Below, in pieces: positions 60,706 through 64,000 of a DNA stretch of 64,000 bases (position 1 is the stretch's first letter; every line of letters starts with the position of its first letter). The DNA is taken from assembly GCF_012844455.2 (NCBI RefSeq), contig NZ_JABBCQ020000008.1:1-64000 (forward strand), written 5' to 3'. A program made the position numbers and the translations under genes. The notes under the pieces are model-generated. The model saw nothing but the letters and a program-made list of their open reading frames with translations. It did no database searches and was not told the origin of the DNA. This stretch comes from Comamonas suwonensis (lineage in GTDB: Bacteria > Pseudomonadota > Gammaproteobacteria > Burkholderiales > Burkholderiaceae_C).

Positions 60706-61689
60706 TCAGTATCCCACTTGGCTCAGCTCATCGAACAGTTCGCTATAAATACGGTAGCGGTTATCGCTGATCGGTAAATCGTCAGAGCCATTTTTCACTA
60801 CATCAATCACTCCGCAGCCCGGCTCATGCAAATGGGTGCAGTTGTAGAACTTGCAGTTCTTGGCATGGGCACCAATGTCTGGCATACAGGCGGGCAACTG
60901 CGTGGGGGCGATGTGATAGAGGCCAAATTCCTGGAATCCCGGTGAGTCCATGATGGCCGTAGTACGCGCCTCATCCACCCAATACAAGGTAGTGCTGGTG
61001 GTTGTGTGCTTGCCGGTGTTCAGAGCCTGCGAAATTTCTTTGGTCGCAACCTTGGCGTCTGGTAGCAGCAGGTTGATTAAAGTGCTTTTGCCTACGCCCG
61101 AAGGCCCAAGCACCAGGGTCGTCTTGCCTTGCAGCAGGCCAATGATGGCATCGCGGTCCTCTTCGTCGGCATCTTCCAGCGATAGGGGGAGCACCATGTA
61201 ATGGGGTGGGTCTTCCACGGAATCACGCATGCTGCGGTAGGGGGCCAGCCGCTCCCAGGCGCGCAAGAAAGGCTCTTCCAGATCCATCTTGTTCAGCGCA
61301 ATGATGGGCGTGATGTGAGCCGCTTCGGCGGCAATCAAGGCGCGGGCGAGTTGCACTTCACTGAACACAGGTTCGGCCGCTATCAGAATCAGGAGCTGGT
61401 CGAGATTGGCGGCAAAAGTTTTGGTGCGAATGTCATCTTGACGGTAGAAGACATTGCGGCGCTCGAGTACTTTCTCGATCGTGCCTTCATCGCCCTGACC
61501 AGGTGGGGGCGCCAGCCACAGCACATAATCGCCCACAACTGCCTGGCTTTTTTTGCCACGCGGGTGGCAGATGCGGCGCTCGCCGTCCGGTGTTTCGACC
61601 ACGCAGTGGCGACCATAGCTGGCAACCACCAAGCCTGCCTGAGTATCAGCGGTTGCTTGGGTGCGGGGTCGCTGTCCTTGTTTTGCCAT
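60706..61689 (-). CDS. rsgA: Ribosome small-subunit-dependent GTPase RsgA
   Basis: A 327-residue circularly permuted GTPase acting in late 30S maturation. OB-fold N-terminus (GLVVASYGRHCVVETPDGERRICHPRG), G4 ALNKMDLE, G1 LGPSGVGKSTLINLLLP, G3 MDSPGFQEFGLYH, and a C-terminal zinc motif (C-x-F-x-NCTHLHEPGCGV). It is close upstream of phhB in the same orientation order. Confidence 0.95.
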   Translation of the reverse strand: MAKQGQRPRTQATADTQAGLVVASYGRHCVVETPDGERRICHPRGKKSQAVVGDYVLWLAPPPGQGDEGTIEKVLERRNVFYRQDDIRTKTFAANLDQLLILIAAEPVFSEVQLARALIAAEAAHITPIIALNKMDLEEPFLRAWERLAPYRSMRDSVEDPPHYMVLPLSLEDADEEDRDAIIGLLQGKTTLVLGPSGVGKSTLINLLLPDAKVATKEISQALNTGKHTTTSTTLYWVDEARTTAIMDSPGFQEFGLYHIAPTQLPACMPDIGAHAKNCKFYNCTHLHEPGCGVIDVVKNGSDDLPISDNRYRIYSELFDELSQVGY

Positions 61690-61694
61690 AGAAA

Positions 61695-62039
61695 TCAGGC
61701 CAGCTTCAGCAGTGCTTCGATGCGGCGAGCGCAGTCGATATCGGTTTCAGAGATGCCGCCCACGTCGTGCGTGTTCAGGCTCACCTTGCAGCGGTTGTAG
61801 CCCACTTCCAGGTCGGGGTGGTGGTCTTGCTGGTGGGCAATCAGGGCCAGCGCGTTCACAAAGGCCATGGTTTCGTAGAAATTGGCAAAGCGGTAGGTCT
61901 TGCTGATGGCGGGGCTGGTATCGCTACCCACTAGTACCCAGTCTTCAAGGGCGGTGAGCTGCGCGCGCACATGCTCGGCGCTGAGGGCGCTGCGCTTGAG
62001 CTGGGACCAGTCTTTTTGTTGCAGGGTTGAGGTGCTCAT
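61695..62039 (-). CDS. phhB: Pterin-4a-carbinolamine dehydratase
   Basis: A 114-residue PCD/DCoH protein with ISKTYRFANFYETMAFVNALALIAHQQDHHPDLEVGYNRCKVSLNTHDVGGISETDIDCA, including the catalytic HHPD region. It recycles the pterin cofactor of aromatic amino acid hydroxylases. Its stop is 5 bp before the rsgA start, so they are likely cotranscribed with the M48 protease gene. Confidence 0.94.
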   Translation of the reverse strand: MSTSTLQQKDWSQLKRSALSAEHVRAQLTALEDWVLVGSDTSPAISKTYRFANFYETMAFVNALALIAHQQDHHPDLEVGYNRCKVSLNTHDVGGISETDIDCARRIEALLKLA

Positions 62040-62057
62040 GAGAAAGCTCGTGTGGAG

Positions 62058-63359
62058 TTACAAACTGCCGCTGGGGGCCGGCATGCGAGCCAGTCGATCC
62101 ACTGCGGGAGGGTGTGAGTAGTAAAAGCTCACATACCAAGGGTCTGGCGTGAGGGTTGAGGCATTGTCCTCGTAAAGCTTTAGCAGTGCTGAAGCCAGTT
62201 GAGCACCATCGGTTTGCTGCATGGCATAGGCATCGGCTTCAAACTCGTCTCGGCGTGACATGGCAGACATCAGCGGCGTGATGAAGAAGCTGAACACAGG
62301 CACGGTCAGCATGAATAGCAGCAGAGCAATGGCATTGTTTTCTGCAGGCACGCCGAGGTGCTTGCTCTCCAGAAGCGGCACGCCCAGCCCTGAGTAAAAC
62401 CAAGGCTGCTGGCTGATCCAGCCCAGTAGCGCAAAGCCCATCAGCGACACGCCAAACATCATCACCATGCGCTTGGTGATGTGCTTGTGCTTAAAGTGGC
62501 CCAGTTCGTGGGCCAGCACGGCTTCTACCTCGCCTGGGCTCAGTTGCTTAAGCAGGGTGTCGAAAAACACCACGCGCTTGGAGTTGCCAAAGCCCGTGAA
62601 ATAAGCGTTGGCGTGGGCCGAGCGGCGACTGCCATCCATCACGAACAAGCCCTTGGCTGCAAAGCCGCAGCGCTCCATTAAGTGGGTGACGCGGGCTTTG
62701 AGGCTTTCATCGGCCAGCGGCTCAAACTTGTTGAACAGCGGCGCGATAAAGCTGGGGAAGATCCACATTAGCAGCAGATTGAAGGCCGTCCACGCGGCCC
62801 ATGCCCACAGCCACCACAGTGGGCCGGTTGAGCCCATCAGCCACAGGATCAGTGCTGCCAGCGGCAGGCCGATGATGGCACCGACCAGCGTGGACTTGAG
62901 CAGGTCGCCCAGCCACAGACCCGGCGTCATCTGGTTGAAGCCAAATCGCTGCTCCAGCTTGAAGGTCTGGTAGATCGACAGCGGCAGCTCGATGACGGCA
63001 GAAATCAGTGCAAAGCAGGCCAGCAGGGCCAGTTGCTGCCACAGACCGGGGTTGATGAATTCAAGCAGCTCGCGGTTGAGCCAGTCCAGCCCGCCCAGTA
63101 ACGTCCAGCACAGCAGCACAGCGGCAGACAGGGTGATGTCAATCAGCGAGACCTTGGCTTTGGCCAAGGTGTAGTCCGCCGCCTTTTGGTGTGCGGTCAG
63201 GCTAATGCGGTGAGCAAAGGCGGCGGGCACTGCCGGGCGGTGCTGGGCCACATGGCGCACCTGGCGAGAGATGAGCCATACACGCAGCAGCCATTGAAGG
63301 GCCACTGCGGCTGCAAATAGCAGCGAAAGCGGCAGAGAAAAATCTAGGTTGGAAGCCAT
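62058..63359 (-). CDS. M48-family CAAX-like membrane metalloprotease
   Basis: A 433-residue Ste24-type zinc protease with several membrane segments. The active-site motif HELGHFKHKH is near residue 290, with the distal zinc ligand in RRDEFEADAYA near 375 and the N-terminal CAAX-protease domain (ELPLSIYQTFKLEQRFGFNQMTPGLWLGDLLKS). It probably handles membrane-protein quality control. The ATG at 63359 is 30 bp from the divergent orn start; the longer frame to 63971 is antisense to orn. Confidence 0.92.
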   Translation of the reverse strand: MASNLDFSLPLSLLFAAAVALQWLLRVWLISRQVRHVAQHRPAVPAAFAHRISLTAHQKAADYTLAKAKVSLIDITLSAAVLLCWTLLGGLDWLNRELLEFINPGLWQQLALLACFALISAVIELPLSIYQTFKLEQRFGFNQMTPGLWLGDLLKSTLVGAIIGLPLAALILWLMGSTGPLWWLWAWAAWTAFNLLLMWIFPSFIAPLFNKFEPLADESLKARVTHLMERCGFAAKGLFVMDGSRRSAHANAYFTGFGNSKRVVFFDTLLKQLSPGEVEAVLAHELGHFKHKHITKRMVMMFGVSLMGFALLGWISQQPWFYSGLGVPLLESKHLGVPAENNAIALLLFMLTVPVFSFFITPLMSAMSRRDEFEADAYAMQQTDGAQLASALLKLYEDNASTLTPDPWYVSFYYSHPPAVDRLARMPAPSGSL

Positions 63360-63389
63360 GTATTGGCAGTGTAGGCGACAATTTGCGCC

Positions 63390-63998
63390 ATGTCTGAAGC
63401 TTCCTGTACGAATTCCGCCAGTGCTGCGCCCGTGGCGGCGACCCCTGTTGTGCTGCCCAAATCCGACCTCAATATGGTGTGGCTGGACTGCGAAATGACG
63501 GGGCTGAACCCGGACCACGATCGCATCATCGAAATTGCGGTGGTGGTCAGCAGCTCCGACCTGCAAACGCGTGTTGAAGGCCCTGTTTTTGCGATTCACC
63601 AGTCCGATGAACTGCTCAACGGCATGGATGCCTGGAACAAGGGCACGCACGGCAAAAGCGGCTTGATCGACAAGGTAAAGGCCTCTGTCATTACCGAAGC
63701 CGAAGCTGAAGCTGCGCTGATTGCCTTTTTGAGTAAATACGTGCCCAAGGGCAAGACACCGCTGTGTGGCAACAGCATTGGCCAGGACAGGCGCTTCATG
63801 GAACGCTATATGCCCAAGCTCAACAACTTCTTTCACTATCGCAACATCGATGTGAGCACATTGAAAGAGCTGGCCAAGCGCTGGAAGCCTACGGCCTATA
63901 CCTCTTTCAAGAAGGCGCAGCGTCACACCGCCATGGCTGATGTGCATGAATCCATCGACGAGCTGCAGCATTACCGCAAGGAGTTGCTCAGCGCCTGA
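63390..63998 (+). CDS. orn: Oligoribonuclease
   Basis: A 202-residue DEDDh 3'-5' exonuclease that degrades very short RNAs and pGpG. Exo [27 protein letters not shown], Exo [20 protein letters not shown] and Exo [17 protein letters not shown] with the catalytic His are all present. There is an N-terminal extension of about 27 residues before LNMVW; a start at 63468 would give the usual length. The stop is 2 bp from the window end. Confidence 0.95.
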   Translation: MSEASCTNSASAAPVAATPVVLPKSDLNMVWLDCEMTGLNPDHDRIIEIAVVVSSSDLQTRVEGPVFAIHQSDELLNGMDAWNKGTHGKSGLIDKVKASVITEAEAEAALIAFLSKYVPKGKTPLCGNSIGQDRRFMERYMPKLNNFFHYRNIDVSTLKELAKRWKPTAYTSFKKAQRHTAMADVHESIDELQHYRKELLSA

Positions 63999-64000
63999 GG

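Noticed and set aside
62058..63971. 637-residue M48 protease
   Set aside because: Residues before MASNLDFSL are antisense to orn; the family start is at 63359.

Overview
The window is a stretch of high-GC betaproteobacterial chromosome with a lower-GC integrated element of about 27.7 kb in its middle. The core genes point to Comamonadaceae, probably Comamonas or a close relative. The reasons are the block rpsP-rimM-trmD-rplS-nudix-cobD/cbiB-like-rsgA-phhB-M48 peptidase-orn, the livHMGF cassette, the trxB/ftsK/lolA/rarA neighbourhood, and short CTAGCGCTT...AAGCGCTAG palindromes between genes. The genus is inferred from recognition only.

Left flank (1-18454): a 5'-truncated bestrophin-like channel, a nucleoside deaminase, two adjacent acyl-CoA dehydrogenases, YceH, purN, a DUF1653 protein, an RsmB-type rRNA methyltransferase, a fatty-acid desaturase, a DUF2917-like protein divergent from a MocR regulator, an exported hypothetical protein, rpmB-rpmG, trxB, ftsK, lolA and brnQ. 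The native rarA starts at 18455 and is cut at codon 123.

Element (about 18814-46477): it has a tyrosine integrase at its right end, a relaxase/MobC pair, a ColE2-type Rep and an H-NS-like protein. This suggests an integrative mobilizable element derived from a plasmid. It splits host rarA at a CTTCAA(C/T)AAA core. Just inside the left junction it carries a complete second rarA. The start codon of that copy overlaps the stop of the truncated native frame (ATGGCTGA), so host transcription and translation should run straight into the replacement. The cargo is mostly defence: a Type III restriction-modification pair (mod-res), a Gabija-type pair (gajA-gajB), a Type II-like methyltransferase/endonuclease pair, a solitary beta-class DNA methyltransferase and a DUF3800 protein. 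Many short orphan genes, two secreted proteins and two HREDGPA-repeat proteins make up the rest.

The element also has its own regulatory vocabulary. About ten intergenic terminators share one stem (AAAGCACC/GGTGCTTT) with different loops. Three copies of an operator centred on ATTCATATGA lie inside it, one beside an XRE regulator gene. Two adjacent genes share a leader with a compensated hairpin, a strong Shine-Dalgarno sequence and a 2-3 codon minigene. Three 35-bp-spaced iterons precede a small ribbon-helix-helix-like operon.

Right flank (46478-64000): the orphaned 3' part of rarA, livHMGF (branched-chain amino acid ABC transporter), a DUF47 protein with a Pit phosphate transporter, a PAS-GGDEF-EAL protein with both catalytic domains degenerate, a TM2-domain protein, and the ribosome/tRNA-maturation block ending in rsgA, phhB, an M48 protease and orn. 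No rRNA, tRNA, CRISPR array or insertion sequence was recognised.
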